A stretch of DNA of 64,000 bases from Talinum fruticosum (lineage: Eukaryota; Streptophyta; Magnoliopsida; Caryophyllales; Talinaceae), in contig JAITYX010000003.1 of NCBI GenBank assembly GCA_021018815.1, forward strand, positions 11,002,501 through 11,066,500, read 5' to 3'. The notes beneath the pieces are model-generated. The model was not told the origin of the DNA, made no database searches, and saw only the letters and a program-made list of their open reading frames with translations. Below, piece after piece: positions 9,905 to 21,601 of this stretch; the first letter of the stretch is position 1, and each line of letters starts with the position of its first letter. A program made the translations under genes and the position numbers.

Positions 9905-11515
9905 TCCAACTAGGGAGGAGGGGATTTCGAGTGGAGGCGGAGGTGCGCCGGCGCGATACGATCTTGACGATGTGCTTGAGCGCAGCGAAGGGAGAACCGG
10001 AATTGTTCGTAGGGGCTCGGCTCCGAGTGGCCGACCCGGAGAGAGTTTATAGAGGGTTCTTCCCTTGGGACCTCAGGGGCTGGAGGGGCTGCTCTGGCCG
10101 ACTCGGCTGGAGGAGCGAGATCTTCTAACCCACTCGGATCTGCCGTCCGAGCCGAGTACAGCAATTTGAGCTTGGGGAGCGGATCGACCCTCGGCGACTG
10201 CCACGGCCTCTTCTTCCCTTTGCCCGGAAGGGCTCGCCTCGCCCGCGGGTTCCTCAGCATCCTCCGCTGCATCTGCAGCTTCTTCCTCTGCTTCCTCATC
10301 TTCCTCGTTGTCCGAGGAGGTCGAGCCTGGGCTCGAAGACGCCTCGGATGTGTCCGAGTCATCCCGGTCTCGAGCCGCCTTGGACCGTCTCTCTCGAGGA
10401 GCTCGGCCAGCTCCTTCGCTCCTTAACCAGCTCTCTCATCTCAAGAACAAGAGACTCGCTGCTCTCGGATTTGGGACTCGACCAGTCTTTTGGTTGATGG
10501 TCGAGACCACGAAGAACGGACTTGAAAGCCCCGAGCATGTCTCCGAGTTCGGAAGACACAGAGCCGATCTTGTCCATGAAAACAGGGGACAAGAGGGTAA
10601 AGAGAGTTTTGGAAGCACCTGAGGTGGAGGCATCACCAGGTGAAGAGGGAAGAGGGAGAGGGGTTGATTTCTAAGTCCGAGGTGGAGAAAGAGGCCTCGG
10701 CTCCGAGTTGTGAACCCGGACACCGTGGTTAGTTTCCGGTATCCGTACCCTCGGAGTTCCTTCTTGCCGACCACAATGGCCGCCTCGGACACCGCGTTAG
10801 GGTCGGAGGGAAGAGGAACTTGAAATTGTTTGAAGACAAGGGTGAGAAGAGCACCGAAAGGAAAGGAGGTGTTCTTCTTGGTTTGGAGTTGAGCCGGCAC
10901 AGCGGCCATCCGCTTCAATGATGGAGGGGAAGAGGTCGACTTCGTATCCCTCCGGGATATCGAAGAGGGCTTTGAGATGCTTGGAGTTGGGGTTCTCCTT
11001 GCTGAAATGCTGTGAGAAGAAGGTTCTCATCAGCAGAAAACACGAAGCCCGGCTTCGACTTCAATCGAGTCACGAAAAGTTCTTTCTGGACCCGGGGAAT
11101 TCTTTAGCGAACTTTTCAAAGAAGTCATCGGCGACTTCGAGTGAAGGGAATAGGTTTGCTGTTCAAGAAGAGAGAAGAAACTTTGAACAGGACGGTGAAG
11201 GAGGGAGGTGTTGATACGAACAGTAATGTTTTGAACCCGAGAGGTTAGAACATTTTCGAGTGGGAGAGATGAGTATAAGACTCGGAGACGAGTTCGGGAT
11301 AGATGAACTCGCTGAAACACAAGAAAGGGTAGACTCCGGTGGTTTGGATGTTGGACAACCAGGAGAATTTGGTTGTTGGGAAGAATTTGTCGTCCAGACG
11401 CAAGGTGCTTGGGTGACAACGGGTTTAGAAGGGGTTGAGCTTTACGGCTTGTTGGTGCGGGACTTTTGGAAGATGAAGAAACCCGAAAGTCGGGATGGTT
11501 TCCTCTTCTAGGCAT
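9905..11515 (-). pseudogene. Accessory ORF (aORF) of element A, downstream of pol
   Basis: A long coding region lies between pol and the 3' LTR, where Sireviruses may carry an envelope-like gene. I see no signal peptide or membrane segment. It starts MPRRGN at 11515 and passes through about four frames, so it is broken. The central block matches copies B and C: KENPNSKHLK, then EGYEVDLFP around 10900-10990. A Pro/Ser-rich linker and a Glu/Asp-rich, probably coiled-coil part follow (10200-10600). The N-terminal half resembles the family annotated as putative plant transposon protein (PF20167-like, with LLHK and FYAN-type motifs in the sister copies); this is from memory. Function unknown. Three of four copies keep the start region, and this one retains high GC. 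Confidence 0.65.
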
Positions 11516-11754
11516 TGTGAGAATTGGAGAGAAAAGATGAAGCTTTGCAAGTGAGAAAGAGAAGAGGGTGTAGGAGAGAAGAAAACAAAAAAATGGTAGA
11601 AGAAAAGAGAATAGAGCAGTCGAGACTTACGAGAGAGAGAGAGAGCTTCTTCAATGCTTGCGGACGATCGGGGAACACTTGTTCACGTAGAAAACTTCCG
11701 TGAGAAGATTTTCGTTTGAGAGGGAAGGAGTTTTAGAATAACGAGATGAAGATG

Positions 11755-11801
11755 GATAGTCATTATTTATAGAGAATAAGCGCGCCCGTTCACTATCCGT
11801 T
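11755..11801 (-). promoter_or_regulatory. Predicted internal promoter of the accessory ORF (element A)
   Basis: A TATA box, CTCTATAAATAATG on the minus strand, lies at 11761-11774, about 250 bp upstream of the accessory ORF start. A CCGTT/AACGG box is at 11787-11801. Equivalent TATA and CCGTT boxes precede the ORF in B and C. The rest of 11516-12158 is spacer between pol and the accessory ORF with no other frame. Confidence 0.5.
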
Positions 11802-12158
11802 AAGTAACTCCGTTCGACTCGGCCTGTCCATCGGTCATTAATGCCCGGTGTGACGGTTCTTCTTCAATGGTTGAGATATCGGTGGTTTGAAATCTACGGT
11901 TATGATCCGATCGCGAGCACTCGAGAAAGAGAGAGAAGAAGATTTTGAAAAAATAATCCGAAACTCTCCACTGTTCTAGAGATAGCTTCGGAAAATTTGA
12001 TGTCCAAATTTCTCTACTTCGAGTTTGACTCGGAAAAGTTTCGAGTGACTCGAAACACGAAATAACTATCAGCCCGAGTATCACGGAATCAAGCGAACTA
12101 ATGATTATTAACACAGAAAACACATAGCACATAAATATGCAATAAACGTAACACAGGA

Positions 12159-15100
12159 CTAAGCATTTAACATACCAAGCTCAATCCGAATAAAGCAAAA
12201 TTGATCTTCATCAAGAGGCTTAGTAAAGATATCAGCTAATTGAAGATTAATAGGAATGAACTCAAGTGCAATATCACCCTTTTCTAAGTGATCGCGTAAG
12301 AAGTGATACCGACCTTAATATGCTTTGTTTTTGAGTGCTTGGACAGGATTCTTAGTGATACTGATTGCGCTTTGATTGTCACACTTGATTGGAACCGAGT
12401 TGAGAAATAGTCCAAGATCCTTCAAGTGTTGTTTTATCTAGAGAATTCGAGCGCAACAAGCTCCAGCGGCAATGTATTCGGCTTCCGCGATTGATAGAGC
12501 TACCGAGTTTTGTTTCTTCGAGTGCCAGGATAGTAAGGATTGACCCGAAATTGACAAGCTCCGGATGTGCTCTTTCGATCAACCTTGTATCTTGCGTAGT
12601 CTGCGTCCGAGTACCTAATCGAGTCGGTTACGAGTTTACGGAATACCACGAGTCCTAGATTCCGAGTGCCTGCAAGATATCCGAATATTCTTTTCACCGC
12701 AGTGAGATGTGATTCTTTTGGATTAGCTTGAAATCGTGCGCATAAGCAAACACTAAACATTATATCCGGCTCGCTTGAAGTAATATATAACGGTGATCCA
12801 ATCATACCTCGATAGATTTTCGATCAACTCGCTTTACCTTTCTCATCCGAGTCAAGCTTTATGCTACTTGCTCATGGGGGTAGATGCGTGCTTTGCATCT
12901 TGAAGCTTATATTTCTTCAGCAGTTCCTTGGTGTATTTTGATTGGTGAACAAAGATTCCATCTTTGTCTTGTTTGATTTGCAACCCAAGGAAGAAATTGA
13001 GTTCTCCCATCATACTCATTTGGAACTCTTGACTCATCAACTCGAGAAAATTCTCGGCATAGAAATTCATTAGTAGCACCAAATATAATATCATCAACAT
13101 ATATTTGAACAATAAGAAAATCTTTCCCTTTGGTCCTTATGAATAGAGTCTTGTCGATCCGACCTCTTTTGAAATCATTTTGAACCAAGAAGCTGCTCGA
13201 GTCTTTCATACCAAGCTCGAGGGGCTTGCTTAAGACCATAGAGAGCCTTTTGAAGTTTGAAAACGTGATTTGGAAATTACGAGTTTTCAAAACCAGGAGG
13301 CTCGCTCGACATAAACTTCTTCTTCAATGAAACCATTGAGAAAGGCACACTTAACATCTATTTGATATAATTTAATATGCATGCGGGATGCAAATGCCAA
13401 TAGTATTCTAATGGCTTCAATTCTAGCTACTTGGTGCAAAGGTTTCCCCACAATCAATTCCTTCTTCTTGATTGTAACCTTGAGCTACAAGTCTAGCCTT
13501 GTTTCGACTACCACTCCACCCTCATCCAGTTTGTTCTTGAAAACCCATTTGGTTCCTATAGCTGGGTGGTCGGAAGGTCGGTTGGTCGGAGTCCGAGACT
13601 TGGTTTCTTTCAAGTTGATTTAGTTCTTCTTGCATGGCCTCTACCCATTCAGGTTCATTAAGGGCCTCTAGTGCATTTTTGGGTTTAGTTAATGAAATGA
13701 ATGCGGTGAATGCACATAAATTGTGTAAAGAAGAACGAGTTCTTACCCCACTTGTTGATATCGAAATGATGTTTTCTTGAGGATGACTGGGAGTAAATTT
13801 GAATGCTTTACCAGTTCTTTGATTCACCGAGGTTTGTGAGCTGAATTTCTTGATCTTCGAAGCTTGTTCCGAGTGATCCTCTTCATTGACTTGTTCGTTA
13901 CGAGCGACCTCTTGAGCTGTCTCATTATGAGCTTCCTCGTTTAGAGTGGTCTCAATCTCGAGTCTTAGTAGGCTCATCTTTGTCATCATCCTTTCGAGCT
14001 TCGGTTCCGAGTATGAAGACTCACTTGGTTTCTCCTGTTCAAGCTCATCAAACACTACGTGGATACTTTCTTCCACTTTGTTAGTTCGCTTGTTGAAGAT
14101 ACGATAAGCTTTGCTTGTGAGAGGAGTAACCTAGAAAAATACCTTCGTCCGACCAGAGCATCAAACTTAGTCGGATGATCCTTACCATTGTTGTGGACAA
14201 AACACTTACATCCGAAAGGTCTGAAATAGGAAATATTTGGCTTCTTCCCTTTGTAGAGCTCATAAGGTGTTTTCTTCGAGAATGGGTCCGATGAGGCATC
14301 GATTGAGAATGTAGTTTCTTTGTGTTTATCGCCTCTGCCCAAAAATAGTAAGGCAAGTTGTGTTCAATCATCATTGTCCTTGCTATTTCTTCAAGGGTTC
14401 TGTTCTTTCTCTCCACTACTCCATTCCGTTGAGGAGTTACGGGTGCTCGAGAAGTTGTGAGAGATACCATTCTTGTCACAAAACTCCGAGAATTCGAGTA
14501 ATCGAACTCCCTTCCATGGTCGGTTCGAATCTTTTGAATCCGAGTCCGAGACTCAACTTGAATCTTTCTACGGAGCTTGCTAAACTCCTTGAAGGCTTCA
14601 TTTTTATGCTTAAGAAAACACACCCGAGTAAATCTTGAAAAATCATCAATAATAACAAGTATGTAAGATTTACCTCCGAGACTCTTCACTGGGATTTCAC
14701 CACATAAGTCCATATGCGGTAATTCAAGCACGTTGGATGTGGAAACTGTCTTCGAGAGATTTGAATGAAGATCCGACTTGTTTCCCTACGGTGCATGCTT
14801 CACATACTTTGTCCTTCTCAAACGCACGGTTAGGTAATCCTCTAACCGGACTATGAGATGCAAGCTTTTTGATAGTATGTAAGCTAATATGACCTAATCT
14901 ACGATGCCAAGTCCAAGAATCATCTTGAAGAGATGCTTTTAAACAGGATAAGTTCGACTGGGGTCGAGAGAGGGATGATGTAGGTATTACCCGATCTCTT
15001 ACCGAGAGCTTTACCTCTTTGGTGGTCTCATCTGTGATGTAGCACTTGGATTGAGTGAATCTTACCTCTTGACCTTTGTCACATAGCTGGGATATGCTAA

Positions 15101-15300
15101 GTAGATTGTACTTTAGCCCTTTGACAAGGTAGACTGGGCTCACCAGATTGCTTCCTTTTCCAATCTTTCCAATGCCCACTATTTTACCTTTCTTTGTCAT
15201 CACCAAAAGTTACCTTTCCTCCTTTATATGACTCCAGCTCGAAAAGAGTCCTTGGTCACCCGACATGTGTCGAGAGCATCCACTTGTCCAGTACCGGTGT
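12159..15300 (-). pseudogene. Copia pol remnant of element A (PR-INT-RT-RNase H)
   Basis: The domains run in copia order on the minus strand. Protease is near 15262-15300 (SGCSRHMSGD), with Thr where the catalytic Asp of D-S-G should be. GAG-pre-integrase and the HHCC zinc region are at 14780-14960 (WTWHRRLGH...CEACTVGK). The integrase core is at 14090-14731, with HMDLCGE, RTDHGREFDY and NGVVERKNRT supplying D, D and E. RT is at 12600-13620 with YVDD at 13090-13101, and RNase H runs to a stop at 12159. Frameshifts fall near 14080, 13520, 12900 and 12560, so no complete polyprotein can be made. Confidence 0.85.
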
Positions 15301-15955
15301 CCTTTGATCTTTTCGAGTGACCTCTTGGGGATCGGTTTCCTCGTTGTCCGAGTCCGAGTCGACTCTCTTTCGTGTTCCGAGTCGAAATTGCCATCGGACA
15401 CTTTGAGTCATCCGAGTCCTCGTCGTCTTCGGATGAATCCTCATCACTCCATGTTGCCATCATGGCCTTTTTCTTCTTCTTGTCCCTTCTTTGTTTTGGA
15501 CAGTCCTTGACTATGTGGTCTTTGCTGCCACATTCAAAGCATCCAGAATTCTTAGACAAAGATAGCTTTGAGGGTGAAGAAAACTTACCTTTTCTGTCTC
15601 TCTTGTCCTTTTTGTAGAATTCTTCTTTTGGTCTTTTGCCCCATCTTTTGTGCTTCATCATTCTCTTGAAGCCTCGTGCAATGAGTGCCATGGGATCATC
15701 TTCCGAGTCGAAGAGCTCGGACTTGCTTCTTTGGACTCCGAGGCTTTAAGTGCAATGTTCCTTTTGGTAGTACCCTCAGCATCTTCTTCTTCCGGATGTA
15801 TCTCATGAGTCGAAGCTTTTCGATGAGTTCGTCCGGCTTCAAGAGTGAGAGGTTCCGAGCCTCTTCTATGGCAGTCACCTTAGGACCCTATCGTCTCTTG
15901 GGTAGGCTTCGAGAATTTTCCGGCACATTTTATTACTTATTCTCGAGAAAATAGC
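15301..15955 (-). pseudogene. Copia gag C-terminal part of element A
   Basis: A frame at 15224-15691 carries the CCHC zinc knuckle CFECGSKDHIVKDC at 15500-15541, after a Lys/Arg-rich stretch and before an Asp/Glu/Ser-rich one. Upstream are remains of the KVTAIEEA and LIEKL region, and the last recognisable residues (ISNKMCRKIL) end near 15955. This matches the Sirevirus gag pattern. About 170 N-terminal residues, the primer-binding site and the 5' LTR are missing. Gag packages the RNA in cytoplasmic particles. Confidence 0.8.
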
Positions 15956-16219
15956 TAGTGGTTTAGTTGACATATCATGAAATTCAGCTGCAGTTATTAA
16001 GCTTTTGAGTGTGTTATGAGCACTTCAAACAGTCTACTAAGTTAGACTCAATTATGCGAAAAATGGACATCAAAATTATGAGATCATCTCTATTTCAATA
16101 GAGAATCTTGAAATAATTTTCAAAAATTTCTTTTTCTCTCTTTGGCAAGCAAACGGTTAAGAAACTAGCCGCTGGAAGGTACCGGTTTCAAAAAGTAACC
16201 GTTAGACACTAGAACGCTA

Positions 16220-16296
16220 AACGGTTAGCTAGCCGTTACTCTACATACCGAGTCGATTAAGGCTGTAATTCTTTGAAGGACTATATTTATAAATAG
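16220..16296 (+). promoter_or_regulatory. Predicted internal promoter of the accessory ORF (element B)
   Basis: An 18-nt near-perfect palindrome, AACGGTTAGCTAGCCGTT (16220-16237), is followed by the TATA box TATTTATAAATAG at 16284-16296. The degenerate start of the accessory ORF lies about 190 bp further on. The LTR promoter of this family has CCGTTACAACGG at a similar distance before its own TATA box. Confidence 0.55.
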
Positions 16297-16483
16297 TGTT
16301 TGATCATCCTCATTCTTTCACTTTGCTATTTCGCTCTCTCACTCTCATATCTCGAACTCGGAATACTCACTCGGACACTCTTTCGGACACAAAATTCTAA
16401 CTATCATTTTTCTACTCACTCTTCATTCTCACTCGATTCAATCCTTCTCTTTCAAGTTAAATTTTCTACTTCTCTTGATATTC

Positions 16484-18060
16484 TGAAGTGAGGAAGTGTT
16501 GATGAAGGAGAGTCAGCCACCAAAAAGGCTAGAACCCGAGTTTCCTAGCCCGAGGTTCCACAAAAGGACCCTCAAAAGGCAAGGCTCTCGCCTTCAATGA
16601 GCTAAAACATCCTATTGTAGCCTAAAACTATTTCTTGGAAGAAAAATTCTTCCTTTCCACAAAAATCTCGTGGATCAAACCACTAATCAAAACATGAGCC
16701 TTCAAATACCTATGCTTCTTTGACTATATCTATCCCTAGCTAGTCTTGGAGGTCTATTCAAATATGTCCGCAAAGGACAATGTTGTCTCATCGACTTGTT
16801 CAAGGGAAGAACATCACTACCAATCTTCTTCTTCTTCACAAACTCTTTGAGGTTCAAACTCTCTTTCTAAACTCAATTCCCATCCCCTTCACTCGAAATC
16901 GTGGATGAATTCTTTGACAAATATGCCATAGTCATCCCAAAATCCGTAAATAATTTTTACGTGACTCGGATGAAGTTTGAGGCCAAATTTCTTTGCTTTT
17001 CCTGATGAGAATTGTGTTCTCATTCTATCCATCCAAGGAGAACCCCAATAGTAAGGTTCTCAAGGTCCTTTATGATATTCTTGAGGGATATGAGGTTGAC
17101 CTCTTCCCTTTCATTCTTGACCAAATCGCTTATGTTCCTCAAGATCGAAGAAACCCCTCTACTTTTCGGTGCTCTCCTCTTCACTATCTTTGGACATTTC
17201 AAAGTAGAGCTTCCAAATGATCCACTTAAATTTCTTGAGCCAGCTGTTTTTATTGGCAAGCCGAGCTAGTCAATCTAGGATACCGGAAACCGAGCCTGGT
17301 GTTTGGATCCACTATTCCGAGCTCCCTCCTCCTCCTTCTCGGACTCGGAAGAGTACTCGAAACTCTTCTTCCGGTTGCTCGGTCCTTTATCTTCTTAGTC
17401 CGCCCTTTCTATTGATCTACTACGGATGGTGGCATCACAATCCATCGCTCTCGCCAAAGAGTTGCAATCAACTCTTTGTGCTTTGAAGGCTTTCATGCCT
17501 ATCTTGACTTAGCTTCAAAGCAGTCTTTAGAGGAAGATTGATAAGAGTCAAGTTCTGGTCACCGAGCTCAAAGACATCATCAAGAAGCGAGCAAGATTAA
17601 ATCAGCCATCTCCAAGAGCGCATATCCAAGGCCGCTGAGGACATAGAATCGGCTTTTAACTCAGGCCCGTCTTTAGAGTCTTCCACCTCTTCCGAGTAAG
17701 AGTTAGAAGAAGAAGAAGGAGAAGAAGAAGAAGTTGGAGCAGGCCAATTAGGAGGCCAAGGAGAAAAAGAACCAGAGGTTATCTCCTCGGAGCATACCGA
17801 GCCGCCTTCTAAGGAAGTTGGGATGTTGGTCGGTCTCAAGCCCAACCATCCGCACGGCCCACTCAAGCCGAGGAAGATAAGGGCTTAGAAGAGGAAGTAG
17901 AGAAAGCAACACTTTTAGTTCGAAGGACTGCTTAACAAGAACAATTACCTCATCTCCTACCGCCGCCTATTGCACAACCCGCAACTTCATCTCAATGTTA
18001 TAGGTGAAGAAGCGGGGACCTCGTTCCTCCTCCTCCAATCGCATTGCTCTACCCCCTCTT
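16484..18060 (+). pseudogene. Accessory ORF (aORF) of element B
   Basis: Homologous to the coding regions at 9905-11515 and 28833-30345. The start codon region is degenerate, but GGAGAGTCAGCCACCAAAAAG at about 16508 keeps the reading found in copy C. The middle block is readable in two frames: SKENPNSKVLKVLYDILEGY and VDLFPFI at 17030-17120. A later stretch encodes an acidic, Lys/Glu-rich segment (17690-17780). Many stops and frameshifts make it non-functional. It reads in the same direction as the LTR at 18531. Function unknown. Confidence 0.6.
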
Positions 18061-18517
18061 AGTTTTCTTTGTTTTCTAATTTTTTGTCCAACATTTCTAC
18101 TTCTCCTCTGTTCCTCGAGATTTTTTGATGAAACGCGTAGAGGGAGAGATAATTGGAAGAGATAGTTATTTGGTTTAGGGGAGTTTAAGTTTTTTGTTTT
18201 TGTTTTTGTGTTGTATGTTTGTCTCTCGAGCAAATGATCAAAGCCATGAAAGTTAAGCATTTTTTAGCATCATTGTTTATCTCTATTTTTGCTTTTATAC
18301 TCGATAAATAGCTTACAACCATGTTTATATTTGTTAAATATTGCTCGATAAGTTACTTATTTGCTCGATATTTAATTCTCGCAGCAATAAACTCGATAAC
18401 GAATTACAACTCTATACTCTTGTGTATAACTCGGACCATTCAAATAGTTATTTGTTTTTGAGCAATGAAAACTTAACTATTTGAACTTCTAACTCTGATT
18501 TCTAAATGTCTTTCATC

Positions 18518-18530
18518 AAAAGAGGGAGAT
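18518..18530 (+). other. Polypurine tract of element B
   Basis: AAAAGAGGGAGAT directly before the LTR. It has one change from the AAAAAGGGGAGAT of copies A and C. Confidence 0.75.
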
Positions 18531-19958
18531 TGAAGACTCAAGTATAACTCTCTCTCTCTATCTATAATTTTGAATTCAAGTCATTCTCATATCTTAAGAA
18601 GCTCATCTTTAAGTTTTCATACTGTCTAACCTACTCGTAAAATATCTCTTGAGTAAAATGTTTATCTCCGGGTTTCGACCTACTCAAATGCAACTCATAC
18701 AGCTTGTCTTGCCTAAATAATTTCACATGCATAACTTATTTTGAACTCGACTTATTGCAAATACCGAAAAGGAATTACTCGCATTAGTTCATTTTTCTAA
18801 GTTACAATTATTAACTAAAATTATTCATTTGGAAAACTTGATGCATTGTGTCTATATAATTTTAATTCTTCATTCATTTAAAGGATAGAAACATAATGGA
18901 GTTAGAACTTATTGAATATTGGACTTAGAAAATTCCATTTATTCGAGTTGAGGATAATTAAGTGCCTAATTATGTGAATTAATTATTTATGCTTGCCTAA
19001 TATTGGACCAAAGTATTTCTATACTTTGAGTACCATTTTGATTGATTAAGTGATTTAATCTCATTTCAAAAAGCAAAAGCAACCGGCTTCTAACCATGAA
19101 ACACTAGTAGACAGTAAAAGTCACTGTTTTAGGTCGGGCTCACATACCGTGTCGTGGTTGTTTATTTCCATTTCCGATAAATTTCAACTTTGAGTCTAAC
19201 GGCTATTTCTACCCATATTTTAGTCACAAATAGTTGGTTAGACCACCTTTTGAGCTAAGGACTGAAGCACAACGTTCATATGTACAATAGTTCTTTTCGA
19301 GGGACCTAGACTATTCGTTACAATGGCTAGTGAAGCTTCCCGATCTAGAATCGGTCACAACGACTATCCGCCCTGCTCGAGTAGAAATAGAAGCCATCCT
19401 ATAAGATTTAGAATATTGACAATTGCCTGAACCGAACTCTAATTTTACTATCTCAATCTTTCATAGCATTCAACTCTATACTTAAGTTTTTCTTAACTTC
19501 GAGTTAAATAAAAGAAGTCTTGTAATAAATCTTAGTCGTACTTACTTCATTTCTTTGTAGTATCCCTTAACCGACCTGTAAGGGTTAACTCAACTCAATT
19601 GTCTCTAGCTGTAAAGGGTACCTTAGTTAGGAAATACTAGGGTAGATAAGAGAACTTACGTGTGTAGGAAAATTTATATTGAATTGTCTAAGGAAACAAT
19701 TCAATAAGTTAGTGCTTGTATTTTGTGGATTCAATAATGGATTTGACTTGGTGTCCGGTTTGATACTAACCGTGGTTTTATGCCCTATGAGGGTTTCCAC
19801 GTATTTTCTATGTTATGTCTTCCGAGTTCAATCTAGACTCGGAACTACTTTTCTAAGCTCATACATTATAGTAATCTTTTACTTCGTAAAATTTCCTTCT
19901 CATTGTATTCAACCCTCCCCCTTCTAGGGTGACTCGGACTCTCTAGAGCAAACCTTCA
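18531..19958 (+). repeat. 3' LTR of copia element B (1428 bp)
   Basis: Starts TGAAGACTCAAG and ends AGAGCAAACCTTCA. The hairpin CAAAGTATTTCTATACTTTG is near 19012. Palindrome and TATA regions are recognisable but decayed (AGTAGAAATAGAAGCC near 19380). The sequence outside the right end is Ogre/Tat gypsy, so element B probably inserted into that element. Confidence 0.85.
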
Positions 19959-21601
19959 AAATCCATTTAAGGGATGCCACTCGCCAAAGACTGCGAAAAG
20001 GTACTCGGGTTTCCTAGGATGTCTACAATACATTAGTCATTTCATTTCAAAACTAACTATGGTATGCGAACCGATCTTCAAGAAGCTCAAAATGGAGCAA
20101 GCCTATTTGGGATGAGAAGAGCCAATCAGCATTTGAAAAGGTAAAAATGTGCTTGGCCAATCCGCTCATTTTAGTTCGTCACAACCCGAAAAACCATTGC
20201 TCTTATATCTCACCACCAAGGAAACTTCAATGGGAGCCATGCTAGCTCAATGGGATGAGAAAGAAGAACATGTTATGTACTACCTAAAGAAGAAATTTTT
20301 AGACTATGAAACTTGGTATACTCCCCGGAGAAAACGTCATTTGCGTTAGTTTGGGCCACTACAAATCTCAAACAAGTACATGCTAACCCATTCGATACAA
20401 GTAGTAGCACCAATGTACCCCAATCAATAACATTCTAAAGCAACTATTTGTCAACAATAAGATGGCTTGATGGACAATAATGTTATCGAATTTGAACTCA
20501 AATATGTCCCATAAAAGGAAATTAAGGAGAGAGTTGTGTACGAATTCTTGGCTGATCTACTAACCACCGAAGCATGACCGGAGTAATTCGATTTCCCGGA
20601 CGAAGAAATACTATAAGTAGAGATAGACATGTGGACCATGTACTTCGATAGCAGTTCTAATAAGAAGGGCTTTGGGGGTAGGAATCCCGTCGGTCTTGGC
20701 GTAAGGACCATATACTCCTATTTAAGTTAAGTTAGACTTCGAGGTCACCAACGCCATCGTAGAGTATAAAGATTGCATTATGGATTATAAGCTGCAATAG
20801 AAATAGGGGCAAGAACATTAAAGTCTATGGTGATTCGAGTATGATCATTAATCGGATCTTGCAAAATTGAAGGTATGAAGTGAAGCCTTAGCGCTTTACC
20901 AAGCACACCTAATGGAATTAACGAAACATTTCGACAACATTTCGTATACTTACCTTCCTAGGGATGATAATCGGTTTACGTACACCTTAGCCAAACTAGC
21001 ATGCATGATTAATATTCCCAGTTGCATTCACTCAATGCCTACTAGTATAGAACGAGAGGAGTTAACATACGCATGTTTACATGGTGGGAATATTTAGTAT
21101 TGACCAAACAAGTTAATACTTTGACATTTATCAATTTTTAAAAAGCCAACAATACGCACTGGACTTCGCTCCTACTGCCCAGTGAGCCATTCGCATGTTA
21201 GCTACCTAATATTTTCTAAATAAAGGGAAGCTATATAAGAAAACCAACATAGGCATTAACTTACTTTCCGTTAACCGACGTGAACTAGGGCACATAATGT
21301 CCGGCGTTCGGGGTGTAGAATGGATACCTTACCCGAATGGAAGAATTTTGGTTCAAAAAATTAAAAGACTAGGGTATTATTGGTCAACTTTGGCGAGTAG
21401 ATCTGTTATGATTTTATCAAGAGGTCCCACAAGTGTCAAGTATACGCCAACTTACAGCATTAGACACTTTCATTCTTGACTACACTTGCATCCCCCATTC
21501 TCAGCTGGGGAATAGACATCATCCGTAAAGTTACTCCTAAAGGAATGGGAAGTCATGAATTGATACTAGTAACAATTGACAACTTTACCAAGTGGGTAAA
21601 A
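19959..21601 (+). pseudogene. Ogre/Tat-type gypsy pol fragment (RT end, RNase H pair, integrase start)
   Basis: In order on the plus strand: the RT C terminus (VLGFLGCLQYISHFIS near 20010-20060), then RNase H with KPLLLYL and TSMGAMLAQ (20190-20260) and KKFLDYETWYTP (20300). A second RNase H-like region follows (TMYFDSSSNKKGF near 20635-20690, KVYGDSSMI near 20820, HFDNISYTYLPRDDNRFTY near 20925). The integrase zinc region comes last (RLGYYWSTL near 21380, then TPKGMGSHE near 21535). Two RNase H domains in this order are the hallmark of the Tat/Ogre lineage. Many stops are present. It is bounded by copia LTRs at both sides, so neither end is its own. Confidence 0.8.

Larger units (their letters stand above)
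7916..15955 (-). mobile_element. Sirevirus-type copia element A, 5'-truncated
   Basis: Reading on the minus strand, the order is truncated gag, protease, integrase, RT, RNase H, a spacer with a TATA box, an accessory ORF, a polypurine tract and the 3' LTR. The 5' LTR and gag N terminus are missing: at 15955 the sequence switches to element B in the opposite orientation. This is the best preserved accessory ORF in the window, with open stretches up to 160 codons and high GC. That suggests a younger copy than B, C and D. Confidence 0.85.
15956..19958 (+). mobile_element. Copia element B, 3' part only
   Basis: Plus-strand copy of the same family starting in the spacer after pol (TTTTGAGTGTGTTATGAGCAC, also at 26853). 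It carries the aORF promoter, the aORF, the polypurine tract and a full 3' LTR. Gag, pol and the 5' LTR are gone. It abuts element A, which runs the other way. Confidence 0.8.

Noticed and set aside
9905..11515. Envelope glycoprotein reading of the accessory ORF
   Set aside because: Position fits, but no signal peptide, transmembrane helix or cysteine pattern is seen; the acidic coiled-coil-like C terminus does not suggest an envelope protein.
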